Below are positions 54,069 through 63,490 of a stretch of DNA of 64,000 bases, piece after piece. The stretch is from NCBI RefSeq assembly GCF_021631985.1, contig NZ_CP070225.1, positions 6,200,001 through 6,264,000 of the forward strand, given 5' to 3'. Position 1 is the first letter of the stretch. Every line of letters begins with the position of its first letter. Below the pieces are notes generated by a model. The model was not told where the DNA came from. It was given only the letters and a program-made list of their open reading frames with translations, and did no database searches. A program made the position numbers and the translations under genes. This DNA is from Sandaracinus amylolyticus (GTDB taxonomy: Bacteria > Myxococcota_A > Polyangia > Polyangiales > Sandaracinaceae).

Positions 54069-54107
54069 CGCGCGATGATAACGTGGCCGTCCAGTCCGCT
54101 TATCTCC

Positions 54108-54141
54108 GCGCAGCTCGCGCCCTCGAGCGCACGAGCTGCGC
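54108..54141 (-). terminator. Hairpin downstream of hpd
   Basis: GCGCAGCTCG (54108-54117) pairs perfectly with CGAGCTGCGC (54132-54141), and CGC/GCG inside the loop extends it. It lies just beyond the hpd stop on the transcribed strand. There is no T tract, so Rho-independent termination is not certain. Confidence 0.45.
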
Positions 54142-54146
54142 GCCTC

Positions 54147-55187
54147 TCAGACCACGCCGCGGCGCTCCTGATCGCGCTCGATCGACCGGAACAGCGCGCC
54201 GAAATTGCCCTCTCCGAAGCTGCGGTGATTCTCGCGCTGGATGAGCTCGAAGAAGATCGGACCGATCACGTTCTCGGTGAAGATCTGGAGGAGATATCCC
54301 TCCTCGTCGCCGTCCACGAGCACGCCGCGTCCCCGGATCGCCTCGTGGTCCTCGCGCACGCCCGGCACCCGCGCGAACGCGGAGTCGTAATACGAAGGAT
54401 CGATGTCGAGCGTCGCGACGCCCGAATCGCGCATGCCCTCGAGACTGCTCAGCAGATCACGCGTCAGCAGTGCGACGTGCTGGATCCCCGCGCCGCGATA
54501 CTCGCGCAGATATTCTTCGATCTGACTCCGATCCTCACTGCCCTCGTTGATCGGGATGCAGAACGTCCCGCACGGCGAACGCAGCGCGTACGACGTCAGT
54601 CCCGTCGCGTTCCCGCGGATCTCGAACGAGCGCACGTCCTCGAAGCCGAAGACCTCGCGATAGAACGCACGATGCGCGGCGAGCGTCCCGCGCGGCACGT
54701 TGTTCGTCAGGTGGTCGATCGCGAGGAACCCGCGATCGCGCACCACCTCGGGCCGCTCGAGCGCGACGTAGTGGCGCTCCTCCCACCCGCGCCGGCGATC
54801 GACGAGGTAGATGCGCGAGCCGCCGATCCCCTCGAGCGCAGGCGCGCCACCGAACACCGAGTCGCCCGCGACCTCCACCGCGCCGCGCCGCACCGCCTCG
54901 CGCAGCGCGTGCTCCGCGTCCGCGACGTACCACGCCATCGACGCGATCGAGGGCCCGTGCTCGCGCGCGAACGACGCCGCGAACGAGCGCGGATCGCGGG
55001 TCACGACGAAGCGCACCCCGTGCTGCGACCAGAGCTCGACGTCGCGCGTCGCGTGACGCCGTGTCCGCGAGCAGCCGAGCGCGCGGAAGACGTCGCCGAG
55101 CGCGTCGAGCTGCGCCTCGGTGGGCGCGCCGTACTCCAGGCACGCGATGCCCTCGAGGCCCAGCGGGTTGCGATCGTTCGCGCTCAT
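54147..55187 (-). CDS. hpd: 4-hydroxyphenylpyruvate dioxygenase
   Basis: The protein has 346 residues, normal for bacterial HPPD. It has two vicinal-oxygen-chelate domains. The second carries the iron ligands: His in FLAIDHLTNNV near 165, His in GIQHVALLT near 240 and Glu in FFELIQREN near 315. The C-terminus GFGEGNFGALF is represented as SFGEGNFGALFRSIE. It converts 4-hydroxyphenylpyruvate to homogentisate in tyrosine catabolism. A clean AGGAG precedes the ATG. It is divergent from a LysR regulator, and their intergenic region has an inverted repeat. Confidence 0.92.
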   Translation of the reverse strand: MSANDRNPLGLEGIACLEYGAPTEAQLDALGDVFRALGCSRTRRHATRDVELWSQHGVRFVVTRDPRSFAASFAREHGPSIASMAWYVADAEHALREAVRRGAVEVAGDSVFGGAPALEGIGGSRIYLVDRRRGWEERHYVALERPEVVRDRGFLAIDHLTNNVPRGTLAAHRAFYREVFGFEDVRSFEIRGNATGLTSYALRSPCGTFCIPINEGSEDRSQIEEYLREYRGAGIQHVALLTRDLLSSLEGMRDSGVATLDIDPSYYDSAFARVPGVREDHEAIRGRGVLVDGDEEGYLLQIFTENVIGPIFFELIQRENHRSFGEGNFGALFRSIERDQERRGVV

Positions 55188-55228
55188 CGTCGTCTCCTCC
55201 GTTCCTGGCGGAGGTACGCCCGCGGCTC

Positions 55229-55265
55229 GTTCGAGTACACTGCACGGATTCGAACATCTCGTTCA
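55229..55265. promoter_or_regulatory. Operator-like inverted repeat between hpd and LysR gene
   Basis: GTTCGA (55229-55234) and TCGAAC (55250-55255) are separated by 15 bases, and GAAC-atctc-GTTC (55252-55264) gives a second, closer pair. LysR proteins bind such spaced, partly symmetrical sites (T-N11-A type). The placement between divergent genes supports control of both. Confidence 0.45.
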
Positions 55266-55268
55266 AGA

Positions 55269-56201
55269 ATGTCGAACGTGTCGCTGGAGTCGATCGACGG
55301 GCTTCGCGCGCTCGACGCGATCGATCGCGCGGGCAGCTTCACCGCCGCGGCACGCGAGCTCGGCCGCGCGACGTCGGCCGTGAGCTACGCGATCGCCGCG
55401 CTGGAGCGCGATCTCGCGCTGCGTCTCTTCGACCGCACCGGGCACAAGGCGGAGCTGACGGTCGAGGGCCGCCGCGTCCTCGAGGCAGGCCGTCGTGTGC
55501 TCGAGCGGACCGCCGAGATGGAGACGCTCGCGCGCACGCTGCGCGACGAGTGGGAGCCCACGCTCGGCATCGTCGTCGACGGACTGCTCCCGCTCCCTCC
55601 GCTGCTCGGCGCGCTGCGCCGCTTCTCGCGCGAAGGGCTGCCCACGCACGTGCAGCTCCGCGTCGAGCACCTCGCCGGCGTGCGCGAGCGGTTCCGCACG
55701 TCATTGCCTGGGAGTGTGCGCGCCGACTTCATGATCGTGCTCGACTTCGTGGGTGACGAGCGCCTGATCGCGCGCCCGCTCGCGCCGGTGGTGCTGCGGC
55801 TCTGCGCGCACCGCGATCACCCGCTGGTCGCGGGGCGGAAGGCGCGCGCGCGGGTCGATCGCGCCGAGCTCGCGCAGCACGTCGAGCTCGTCGTCGAGGA
55901 CTCGCGCCGCGATGCGCCGCCGGGCCCGGGGCGGCTCTCGCTGGGCTCGCCGCACGTGGTGCGGCTCTCGGACTTCCACAGCAAGCGGCTCGCGCTGCTC
56001 GCGGGCGTCGGGTTCGGGTGGATGCCGCTCCACCTCGTGCAGCAGGACCTCGCGCGCAAGCGCCTGGTGCCGCTCGGGTTCGTCGAGGGCGACGAGCACG
56101 TGTTCGTCCCGCACCTCGCGTGGCGTCGCACCGTCCCGCTCGGGCGCGCCGCACAGCGCTTCCTCGCGCTGCTCGAGGACGCGATGGGCGCACCGCGCTG
56201 A
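55269..56201 (+). CDS. LysR-family transcriptional regulator
   Basis: The protein has 310 residues. The N-terminal winged helix has the signature LRALDAIDRAGSFTAAAREL and SAVSYAIAALERDLALRLFD. A linker helix follows (ETLARTLRDEWEP), then a two-lobed effector domain (VVDGLLPLPPLL to the end). It is divergent from hpd with 81 bases between starts, so it probably controls tyrosine degradation in response to an aromatic intermediate and represses or activates itself. It ends before the repeat cluster at 56244. Confidence 0.9.
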   Translation: MSNVSLESIDGLRALDAIDRAGSFTAAARELGRATSAVSYAIAALERDLALRLFDRTGHKAELTVEGRRVLEAGRRVLERTAEMETLARTLRDEWEPTLGIVVDGLLPLPPLLGALRRFSREGLPTHVQLRVEHLAGVRERFRTSLPGSVRADFMIVLDFVGDERLIARPLAPVVLRLCAHRDHPLVAGRKARARVDRAELAQHVELVVEDSRRDAPPGPGRLSLGSPHVVRLSDFHSKRLALLAGVGFGWMPLHLVQQDLARKRLVPLGFVEGDEHVFVPHLAWRRTVPLGRAAQRFLALLEDAMGAPR

Positions 56202-56243
56202 TCGCCGCATCGCGCCACGGGTGCGGCGATCGAAGACTGTCGA

Positions 56244-56493
56244 AAATCGGCTCGCCCGCCGGTCCCTACCGTCCGCGCGCTTCGCGCGCTCCCGTCCGGG
56301 GCCGCCGGGACGAGCACTCCGGCAGACAAATCGGCTCGCCCGCCGGTCCCTACCGTCCGCGCGCTTCGCGCGCTCCCGTCCGGGGCCGCCGGGACGAGCA
56401 CTCCGGCAGACAAATCGGCTCGCCCGCCGGTCCCTACCGTCCGCGCGCTTCGCGCGCTCCCGTCCGGGGCCGGCGGGACGAGCACTCCGGCAG
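56244..56493. repeat. 84-base unit repeated three times (family B)
   Basis: Units start at 56244, 56328 and 56412, exactly 84 bases apart. Each reads AAATCGGCTCGCCCGCCGGT, then CCCTACCGTCCGCGCGCTTC, GCGCGCTCCCGTCCGGGG, CCGCCGGGACGAGCACTCCG and GCAGAC. Differences are a few bases (the third has GCCGGCGGG for GCCGCCGGG). Each unit has a GCGCGC-TTC-GCGCGC hairpin in the middle. A single copy in the opposite orientation is at 17631, with a fragment at 37751. Because 84 is a multiple of three, several frames stay open across it, but no real gene is seen. Confidence 0.92.
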
Positions 56494-56497
56494 GGAC

Positions 56498-57128
<631 letters not shown>

Positions 57129-57162
57129 GACGCAGTGTCGGTGCACGCCCGATGCCCGAGAC

Positions 57163-58461
57163 TCAGGAATAGAGCAACGCGCGCAGATCACCGCGCGTGA
57201 CGATGCCCACCAGCGCGCCCTCGCGCGTGACCGGGAGCCGTCCGACGCGGTGCTCGGTCATGCGATCGAGCGCCTCCTCGACCGGCGCGCACACGTCGAT
57301 GGTGCGCACCGGCGCGGACATGCAGCTGCCCGCGCTCAGGTGGAGACGCCCCTCGCGCTCGGCGCGCTCGACGTCGTCGCTCGACACGATGCCGACCAGC
57401 GCGCCTCCGTTCACGACCGGGACGCCCGAGACGCGCCACGACGGGAGCTCGTCGCGCAGCCGCACGAGCGGATGATCGGGCGCGATGGTGCGGACCGGGC
57501 TGCGCATCACGTCGATCACGCGGAGCGGGCGCGGCGCATGGCGCGCGATCGCGTCGCGCAGCGCGTGCACGATCGCCTCGCGCGTAGTGTCGCGCATGGA
57601 GAGCGACGCCGCGGTGGGATGGCCGCCGCCGCCCATCGCACCGAGCAGCGCCGCGACGTCGATCGTGCCCTCGCGGGCGCGCGCGATCACGTTCGCGCGA
57701 CCTCGATGCGGCACCGTCGCGACGAGGAAGAGCGCGTGCGGCAGCTCGATCCGGAAGAGCTCCGACGCGACCTCGTCGAGGCCCTCGCACGGCGTGTCGA
57801 GCTCGATCGCAGCGATGGCGACGCGCAGCCCCGACGCGCGCGTGGTCTCGATCGCGTCGAGCGCGGACGCGAGCGCGACGCGCTGGGCCTCGGTGAACGG
57901 CACCGAGAGGAAGCGGCTCATCACGCGCATGCTCGCGCCGCGGGAGAGCAGGTAGGCCAGCGCCTCGGCGTCGCGCGAGGTCGTGCTCGCGTACTGCATC
58001 GAGCCGGTGTCGGAGTGGATCCCGAGCGCGAAGAGCGTCGCCTCGACCTCGTCGATCTCGATGCCGCGCGCACGCATCGCCTCGATCAGCAGCGTGGTCG
58101 CGGAGCCGACCGGCTCGACGTGCACGACGTCGGCGCGCACGTCGTCGTCGGACGCAGGATGGTGATCCCAGACGTGCACCTCGAGCTCGCGTCGCTCCAC
58201 GCGCGCGAGCAGCGCGGGGATCGCGCGCAGTCGCGAGGCACGCCGCACATCGACGATCACCAGGCGCGTCACCGCGGACGCGTCGACGTCGGCCGGCGCG
58301 AGCCACGGGAAGCGATCGCGGTGCAGCGATGCGAACTCCCGCACCCCGCGCGCGAGCCCGCTCGTCATCACCACCGTCGCGCCGGGGTGGAGCTTGCGCG
58401 CCGCCATCGCCGACGCGAACGCGTCGAAGTCCGCCGAGGCGTGGGTGACCACGAGCTCCAC
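57163..58461 (-). CDS. DHH/DHHA1 phosphoesterase with two CBS domains
   Basis: The protein has 432 residues. The DHH motifs are HASADFDAFASAMAA (motif 1), LVIVDVRR (motif 2) and VWDHHPAS (motif 3). DHHA1 ends in MGGGGHPTAAS near 285-295. Two CBS domains occupy about 312-430 (IDVMRSPVRTIAPDHPLV and MSAPVRTIDVCAPVEEAL). In many deltaproteobacterial relatives the same DHH-CBS module is fused to a poly(A)/CCA nucleotidyltransferase; here that part is absent. It should hydrolyse small phosphodiesters such as oligonucleotides or cyclic dinucleotide products, with control by adenosyl ligands on CBS. First gene of the minus operon. Confidence 0.88.
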   Translation of the reverse strand: MELVVTHASADFDAFASAMAARKLHPGATVVMTSGLARGVREFASLHRDRFPWLAPADVDASAVTRLVIVDVRRASRLRAIPALLARVERRELEVHVWDHHPASDDDVRADVVHVEPVGSATTLLIEAMRARGIEIDEVEATLFALGIHSDTGSMQYASTTSRDAEALAYLLSRGASMRVMSRFLSVPFTEAQRVALASALDAIETTRASGLRVAIAAIELDTPCEGLDEVASELFRIELPHALFLVATVPHRGRANVIARAREGTIDVAALLGAMGGGGHPTAASLSMRDTTREAIVHALRDAIARHAPRPLRVIDVMRSPVRTIAPDHPLVRLRDELPSWRVSGVPVVNGGALVGIVSSDDVERAEREGRLHLSAGSCMSAPVRTIDVCAPVEEALDRMTEHRVGRLPVTREGALVGIVTRGDLRALLYS

Positions 58462-58523
58462 GGTGCATCATCTAAGCGCGCTCGCCCGGAGGGCCCGTCG
58501 CGAGTGTGATCAGGAGAACGAGG

Positions 58524-58901
58524 ATGAACGGAAGACCACTTCGTGCGCTCGTGACTGCCGCCTTGGCTTGCGCCGTCGCGCCCGGGTGCGGGCCGCTGGT
58601 GTGCACCGAGGAGGCACGCTTCTCGGTGCAGCTCGAGGTCCGCGACCCGTCGGGCGCACCGGTGGTGCCCGACGAGGTGGAATTCACCGTGGACGGCGGG
58701 GACCCGACGATCGTCGATTGCGCGATGGCGGACCGCTTCCGCTGCGACGATGGCAACGTCGCAATCGGCATCGAGGAAGAAGGAGAGTTCGACATCATCG
58801 TCCGCCGCGGGGACGACAGCGCGCGCACGACGGTCGTCGTCGGCGCCAATCACTGTCACGTGAACACCGAGCGAGTCACGGTGACGCTGCCCTCGCCCTG
58901 A
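58524..58901 (+). CDS. Small secreted lipoprotein
   Basis: The protein has 125 residues. The ATG at 58524 follows AGGAGAACGAGG and gives a signal with LAC at residue 16 and PGC six residues later; either Cys could be lipidated. The mature part is a beta-rich domain (FSVQLEVRDPSGAPVVPDEV) with three more Cys (VDCAM, FRCDD, NHCHV). No family was recognised. Divergent from the DHH-CBS gene. Confidence 0.72.
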   Translation: MNGRPLRALVTAALACAVAPGCGPLVCTEEARFSVQLEVRDPSGAPVVPDEVEFTVDGGDPTIVDCAMADRFRCDDGNVAIGIEEEGEFDIIVRRGDDSARTTVVVGANHCHVNTERVTVTLPSP

Positions 58902-58956
58902 CCGGCCGTGGTCGCGAACTTTGGCGTCACCGAGCCCACGCCTATGCTGAGAGGCC

Positions 58957-60354
58957 GTGGCATCGAAGACCGAGAAGCGAGTGCTCGAGATCGCGGGCCG
59001 CGAGGTCGCGATCTCGAATCCGTCGAAGGTCTACTTCCCCGACGCACGGATCACGAAGATCGACGTCGTCGAGTACTACCTCGCGGTCGCCGAGGGCGCG
59101 CTGCGCGGCGCGGCGGGACGGCCCAACGTGCTCGTGCGCTACGTCGACGGGATCGGCGGCGAGGTGTTCTGGCAGAAGCGCGCGCCGACCTCGCGGCCCG
59201 AGTGGCTCGAGACGGTCGAGCTCAGCTTCCCGTCGGGGCGCACCGCGGAAGAAGTGGTGCCGCGCGATGCCGCCGCGCTCGCGTGGATGGTGAACCTCGG
59301 GTGCATCGAGCTGCACCCGCACCCCGTGCGCGCCGAGGATCTCGATCATCCCGACGAGCTGCGCGTCGATCTGGATCCGGTGCCGGGTGTGCCGTGGTCG
59401 CAGCTGCGCGACACCGCGCGGGTGGTGAAGGCGACGCTCGACGACCTCGGGCTCGTGGGCTGGCCGAAGACCTCGGGCTCGCGCGGCATCCACGTGAACG
59501 TGCGGCTCCATCCGCGCTGGACGTTCTCGCAGGTGCGTCGCTGCGCGCTCGCCCTCGCGCGCGAGGTGGAGCGGCGCGCGCCGACGATCGCGACGAGCAA
59601 GTGGTGGAAGGAAGAGCGTCACGGCGTCTTCCTCGACTACAACCAGAACGCGAAGGATCGGACCGTCGCGAGCGCGTACTCCGTGCGCCCCAAGCCCGAC
59701 GCACGAGTGTCGGCGCCGGTCACGTGGGAAGAGCTCGAGGACTGCGACCCCGCGGACTTCACGCTGCGCACGATGCCCGCGCGCTTCGCGAAGATCGGCG
59801 ACCCCCACGCGAAGCTCGACGAGACACGGTGCACGCTCGACGCGCTGCTCGAGCTCTCGGCGAAGCAGGAAGCCGAAGGACAAGGCGATGCGCCGTGGCC
59901 GCCGCACTACGCGAAGCAGCCGGGCGAGCCGCCGCGGGTGCAGCCCTCGCGCGCGAAGTCCGGCGCGAAGCGCGCCGCGAAGAGCGCGACGGAAGGCACG
60001 ACCGGCACCGGCCGTCGCCAGTCGACGAAGCCGCTGATCGAGATCGCGCGCGCCGCGAAGAAGGACGAGGCGCTCGCCGCGCTCGAGCGCTGGAAGGCGA
60101 AGCACCCCGAGGCCGCGTCGCACCTCGCGCCCGCCGACGTCCTGGTCGATGCGATGCGCGGCAAGAACACGACGTGGACGCGCATCCGCGTGAACCTCGA
60201 GCACGTGCCCGAGGCGCTTCGCCCGGCGCAGGAGGCGCTGGAGGTCGACTACGATCCGTGGGCCGCGCACGGCGGCGCCGACGCGATGCGCGCCCACATG
60301 CGCGAGGTGTCGCGCGCGCGCAGCGCGAACCGCAAGAAGAAGAGCGAGAGCTGA
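58957..60354 (+). CDS. LigD-type primase-polymerase domain protein
   Basis: The protein has 465 residues, GTG start. The primase-polymerase core (about 1-300) has SNPSKVYFPDARITKIDVVE at the start, RVDLDPVPG with the metal-binding acidic pair near 137, TSGSRGIHVNVRL, and the third acidic site in HGVFLDYNQNAKDRT. A Lys/Arg/Ala-rich, disordered tail of about 165 residues follows. In bacterial nonhomologous end joining this polymerase fills broken ends, usually fused with ligase in LigD. Here the ligase is a separate, overlapping gene (ATGA at 60354). No Ku gene lies in the window. Confidence 0.88.
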   Translation: MASKTEKRVLEIAGREVAISNPSKVYFPDARITKIDVVEYYLAVAEGALRGAAGRPNVLVRYVDGIGGEVFWQKRAPTSRPEWLETVELSFPSGRTAEEVVPRDAAALAWMVNLGCIELHPHPVRAEDLDHPDELRVDLDPVPGVPWSQLRDTARVVKATLDDLGLVGWPKTSGSRGIHVNVRLHPRWTFSQVRRCALALAREVERRAPTIATSKWWKEERHGVFLDYNQNAKDRTVASAYSVRPKPDARVSAPVTWEELEDCDPADFTLRTMPARFAKIGDPHAKLDETRCTLDALLELSAKQEAEGQGDAPWPPHYAKQPGEPPRVQPSRAKSGAKRAAKSATEGTTGTGRRQSTKPLIEIARAAKKDEALAALERWKAKHPEAASHLAPADVLVDAMRGKNTTWTRIRVNLEHVPEALRPAQEALEVDYDPWAAHGGADAMRAHMREVSRARSANRKKKSES

Positions 60355-61487
60355 TGGCGACCGCACGTGCCCCGCGCTCGAAGCGCACGTCGGCCGAGGC
60401 GCCGCCTCCGCCGGACGGGCTTCCGATCACGCCACCGATCGAGCCGATGCTCGCGAAGCTCGGCGACGCGCTCCCGCCCGAGGGCGCGGGCTGGATCTAC
60501 GAGCCCAAGTGGGACGGCTTCCGCGCGATCGTCTTCCGCGATGGCGAGCGCCTCTACATCCAGAGCCGTGATCTGCGCCCGCTCGATCGTTACTTCCCCG
60601 AGCTGAGCGAGCCGCTGCGCGCGCACCTGCCCGAGCGCTGCGTCGTCGACGGCGAGATCGTGATCGCGAGCGCGTCGGGCCTCGACTTCGATCGCCTGCA
60701 GCTGCGCCTGCATCCCGCGGCGTCGCGCGTCGCGAAGCTCGCGGCGGAGATGCCCGCCTCGTTCGTCGCCTTCGATCTGCTGTGGGAGGGCGATCGTGAT
60801 CTCCGCGATCGCCCGACCTCGGAGCGACGCGCCGCGCTGGAGCGCGCGCTCGCGAACGCGAAGGCGCCGATCCACCTCACGCCCGCGACCCGCGATCGCG
60901 CGCTCGCCGACGAGTGGTTCCATCGCTTCGAGGGCGCGGGGCTCGATGGCGTGATCGCGAAGGCCGAGTCGACGAAGTACGAGCCCGGCAAGCGCGCGAT
61001 GCTGAAGATCAAGCACGCGCGCACCGCGGACTGCGTGGTCGCGGGCTTCCGCTGGCACAAGCAGGGCGACAACGAGCTGGTCGGCTCGTTGCTGCTCGGG
61101 CTCTACGACGAGAAGGGCGAGCTCCACCACGTCGGCGTGACCTCGTCGTTCACGATGGCGAAGCGGCGCGCGCTCGCCGAGGAGCTCGCTCCGCTGCGAA
61201 GAGGCGCGATCGAGGCCCATCCATGGCGTGAATGGGCTGCCGCGATGTCATCCACCCAGCGAATGCCGGGCGGACAGAGCCGATGGAGCGCGGGCAAGGA
61301 TCTCTCGTGGGAGCCGCTGCGGATCGAGCGGGTCTGCGAGGTGAAGTACGACCACCTCCAGGGCTCGCGCTTCCGCCACGCGACGACGTTCGTGCGCTGG
61401 CGCGACGACAAGCGACCCGAGGACTGCCGCTACGATCAGCTCGAGGTCACGCCGCCCTACGAGCTGCAGCGCATCTTCGGGGGCTGA
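60354..61487 (+). CDS. ATP-dependent DNA ligase (LigC/LigD ligase type)
   Basis: The protein has 377 residues. The adenylated Lys is in EPKWDGFRA (Lys52). Further nucleotidyltransferase motifs are CVVDGEIVI, FVAFDLLWE, GLDGVIAKAES and MLKIKHARTADCVVAG, covering motifs I, III, IIIa, IV and V. An OB-fold follows and ends VKYDHLQGSRFRHATTFVRW. It seals nicks with ATP, most likely with the polymerase encoded just upstream. Its ATG overlaps the stop of that gene. Length is typical of LigC rather than a replicative ligase. Confidence 0.92.
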   Translation: MATARAPRSKRTSAEAPPPPDGLPITPPIEPMLAKLGDALPPEGAGWIYEPKWDGFRAIVFRDGERLYIQSRDLRPLDRYFPELSEPLRAHLPERCVVDGEIVIASASGLDFDRLQLRLHPAASRVAKLAAEMPASFVAFDLLWEGDRDLRDRPTSERRAALERALANAKAPIHLTPATRDRALADEWFHRFEGAGLDGVIAKAESTKYEPGKRAMLKIKHARTADCVVAGFRWHKQGDNELVGSLLLGLYDEKGELHHVGVTSSFTMAKRRALAEELAPLRRGAIEAHPWREWAAAMSSTQRMPGGQSRWSAGKDLSWEPLRIERVCEVKYDHLQGSRFRHATTFVRWRDDKRPEDCRYDQLEVTPPYELQRIFGG

Positions 61488-61609
61488 CACCGGCGCAAGA
61501 TGCCCCGCCGCCCCAGCGGGATGGGCGCGTGGTGCTCACGATCGCCCCACGCCGGCGGACGTCGCACGCGCCGTGTCGGGGGCATCGCCATTGCAATCCC
61601 GTGCTCGAG

Positions 61610-62629
61610 ATGCGGATGGGCACGAGGTTCTGCGCGGCGGGCGCGGTCGTGGTCGCAACGTTCATGGCGAGCGGCTGCGCGCACACGGCGGGCACGGTCG
61701 CGGGCGAGGTCGCCGAGGAGATGCCCGAGCCGCTGATCGAGTCGACGCTCGACGAGCTGCGCGACGAGGACACCCGGCGCGCGTTCGTCGAGGTGCTCTC
61801 GAACCCCGAGGTGCAGGAGGCGACCCGCGCGCTGATCGCCAACGTGACCGACGGCACGCTCGACGCGCTCTCCGACGAGGAGCGCGCGGCGCGCATCGCC
61901 GACGTCTCCAACCGATTCGTCGCGAGCGTGTCCGACGCGCTCGCGGGCTCGCTCGAGCGCGACATCGGCCCTGCCCTCGCGCAGACGATGTCGCGCGCGC
62001 TGGACGCGAGCCTGCGCCGCATCCTCGACGAGGAGAGCACGCAGCGGATCGCGGCCGCGGTGTCGCGCGTCGCGCAGGAGAGCGCCGTGGCGCTCGCGGT
62101 CGCGATGCGCGAGGAGATCGGTCCCGCGATGCGCGCCGCGCTCACCGACGCGATGCACGATCCCGAGGCGCAGCGCGCGATCGCGGTCACGATGCGCACG
62201 CTCTCGCGCGAGGTGGTGCTCGGGGTGCAGGACGCGTTCGAGGAGATCGAAGCGCGCGACCGCGCGCAGCGCCCCGACACGCCGCTCACCCGCATCCAGG
62301 ACTGGGCCGAAGAAGGCGCGGGCACGCTGCAGATCGTGCTCGTGGTCGCGGTGCTCGCGCTGCTCGCGCTCGTCGCGTGGCAGGTGCACACGACGGCGCG
62401 CGCTCGCGCGCAGGAGGCACAGGCCCAGCGCCGCGAGGCCGCGATCGTCGCGCTCACCGAGGCGCTGCGGAACGCGCAGTCGCGCCCCGAGAGCGCGCAG
62501 CTCCTCGAGAGCCTCGAGCGCGCGTTCGGTCGTCGGCGCGGTCGCGAGTTCTTGCGCGAGCTGCTCGAGCGCAGCCGTCGCGGACCGGGTGGTGGGCCCG
62601 GCGGACCGCTCGAGCCCGCCGGGACGTGA
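61610..62629 (+). CDS. Lipoprotein with helical domain and C-terminal membrane helix
   Basis: The protein has 339 residues. An ATG at 61610 (or 61616) leads to a signal ending ATFMASGC, lipid Cys near residue 23. A mostly helical domain follows with repeated acidic/Arg patterns (ALIANVTDGTLDALSDEERA, IAAAVSRVAQESAVALAVAM). A hydrophobic helix at about 240-256 (LQIVLVVAVLALLALVAWQV) and a basic, Glu/Arg-rich coil come after, ending in Gly/Pro. A lipid anchor and a second membrane segment on one chain is unusual and suggests spanning or folding back. No family was recognised. It ends against the convergent SDR gene. Confidence 0.72.
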   Translation: MRMGTRFCAAGAVVVATFMASGCAHTAGTVAGEVAEEMPEPLIESTLDELRDEDTRRAFVEVLSNPEVQEATRALIANVTDGTLDALSDEERAARIADVSNRFVASVSDALAGSLERDIGPALAQTMSRALDASLRRILDEESTQRIAAAVSRVAQESAVALAVAMREEIGPAMRAALTDAMHDPEAQRAIAVTMRTLSREVVLGVQDAFEEIEARDRAQRPDTPLTRIQDWAEEGAGTLQIVLVVAVLALLALVAWQVHTTARARAQEAQAQRREAAIVALTEALRNAQSRPESAQLLESLERAFGRRRGREFLRELLERSRRGPGGGPGGPLEPAGT

Positions 62630-63490
62630 TCACCGGATCGCGAAGTCGGCGATCCACGCTTCGCTGCGCGACCACAGCTCGCGCGCCAGCGCGGGATCGT
62701 TCGCCAGCTTGCTCGGCTCCTTCTCGCGGCACGCGTCGTAGTAGCGGCCGGTGTGCGACGCGCACTCGGGCGACGCCGCGCAGTAGAGCGAGGTCTCCGC
62801 GCCCTCGTCGGTCGAGCGCATGAAGCGCGTCATGATCGGACGGATCGGCCAGGGCACGGAGCGCCACACGTCCGACGCGATCACCCCGGGATGCAGCGCG
62901 TAGGTGTGGACGCGCCCTTCGCCGAGCCGGCGCGCGAGCTCCTTCGCGAAGAGCACGTTGCACAGCTTGCTCGTCTGGTACTCGGGCAGCCCCGTCGTCG
63001 TCGCGGTGGTGCGGCGCAGCGCGTCCCAGTCGATCGGCTTCGCGCGGTAGTGCCCGACGCTCGAGACCACGACGATGCGCGCCGGCGCACGTCGCTCGGA
63101 CGCGCGCTCGAGCAGCGGGAGCAACGCGGTCGTGAGGAGGAAGTGCCCGAGGTGGTTCACGCCGAACGTCAGCTCGAAGCCCTGCGCCGTGAGCCCGCGC
63201 TGGCCCGCGAGCCCCGCGTTGTCGACGAGCACGTCGATCGGCTCGTCGCGACCGCGCAGCACCTCGGCGCACCGGCGCACCGACGCGAGATCGGCGAGCT
63301 CGAGCGCGACGAAGTCGGCGCGCCCGCCCGCGCGCGTGATCTCGTCGATCACCGGGCGTGTCTTCTCCTCGGAGCGCGACGCGATCGTCACCGCGGCACC
63401 ACGCTTCGCCAGCTCGATCGCGGTGACGCGACCGATGCCGGTGTTCGCGCCCGTGATCACCATCCGCGTGCCCTCGAGGTCCCGCTGCAT
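62630..63490 (-). CDS. Short-chain dehydrogenase/reductase
   Basis: The protein has 286 residues. The ATG complementary to 63488-63490 has AGGAG upstream; a longer frame to 63547 adds an Arg-rich leader and is rejected. SDR motifs are ITGANTGIGRVTA (TGxxxGIG), NAGLAG, the catalytic Ser in VVSSVGHY and YQTSK with the catalytic Tyr and Lys. The sequence style (LTFGVNHLGHFLLTT) matches retinol-dehydrogenase/oxidoreductase-like SDRs of uncertain substrate. NADP or NAD is the cofactor. It converges on the lipoprotein gene with the two stops adjoining. Confidence 0.88.
   Translation of the reverse strand: MQRDLEGTRMVITGANTGIGRVTAIELAKRGAAVTIASRSEEKTRPVIDEITRAGGRADFVALELADLASVRRCAEVLRGRDEPIDVLVDNAGLAGQRGLTAQGFELTFGVNHLGHFLLTTALLPLLERASERRAPARIVVVSSVGHYRAKPIDWDALRRTTATTTGLPEYQTSKLCNVLFAKELARRLGEGRVHTYALHPGVIASDVWRSVPWPIRPIMTRFMRSTDEGAETSLYCAASPECASHTGRYYDACREKEPSKLANDPALARELWSRSEAWIADFAIR

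Noticed and set aside
55817-56485. Minus-strand frame with 28-residue repeats
   Set aside because: The frame is open only because 84 is a multiple of three. It has no ribosome site and covers the LysR gene on the other strand.
56244-56493. Possible CRISPR array
   Set aside because: Units are 84 bases long with no unique spacers between them and no cas genes nearby; it is a plain tandem repeat.
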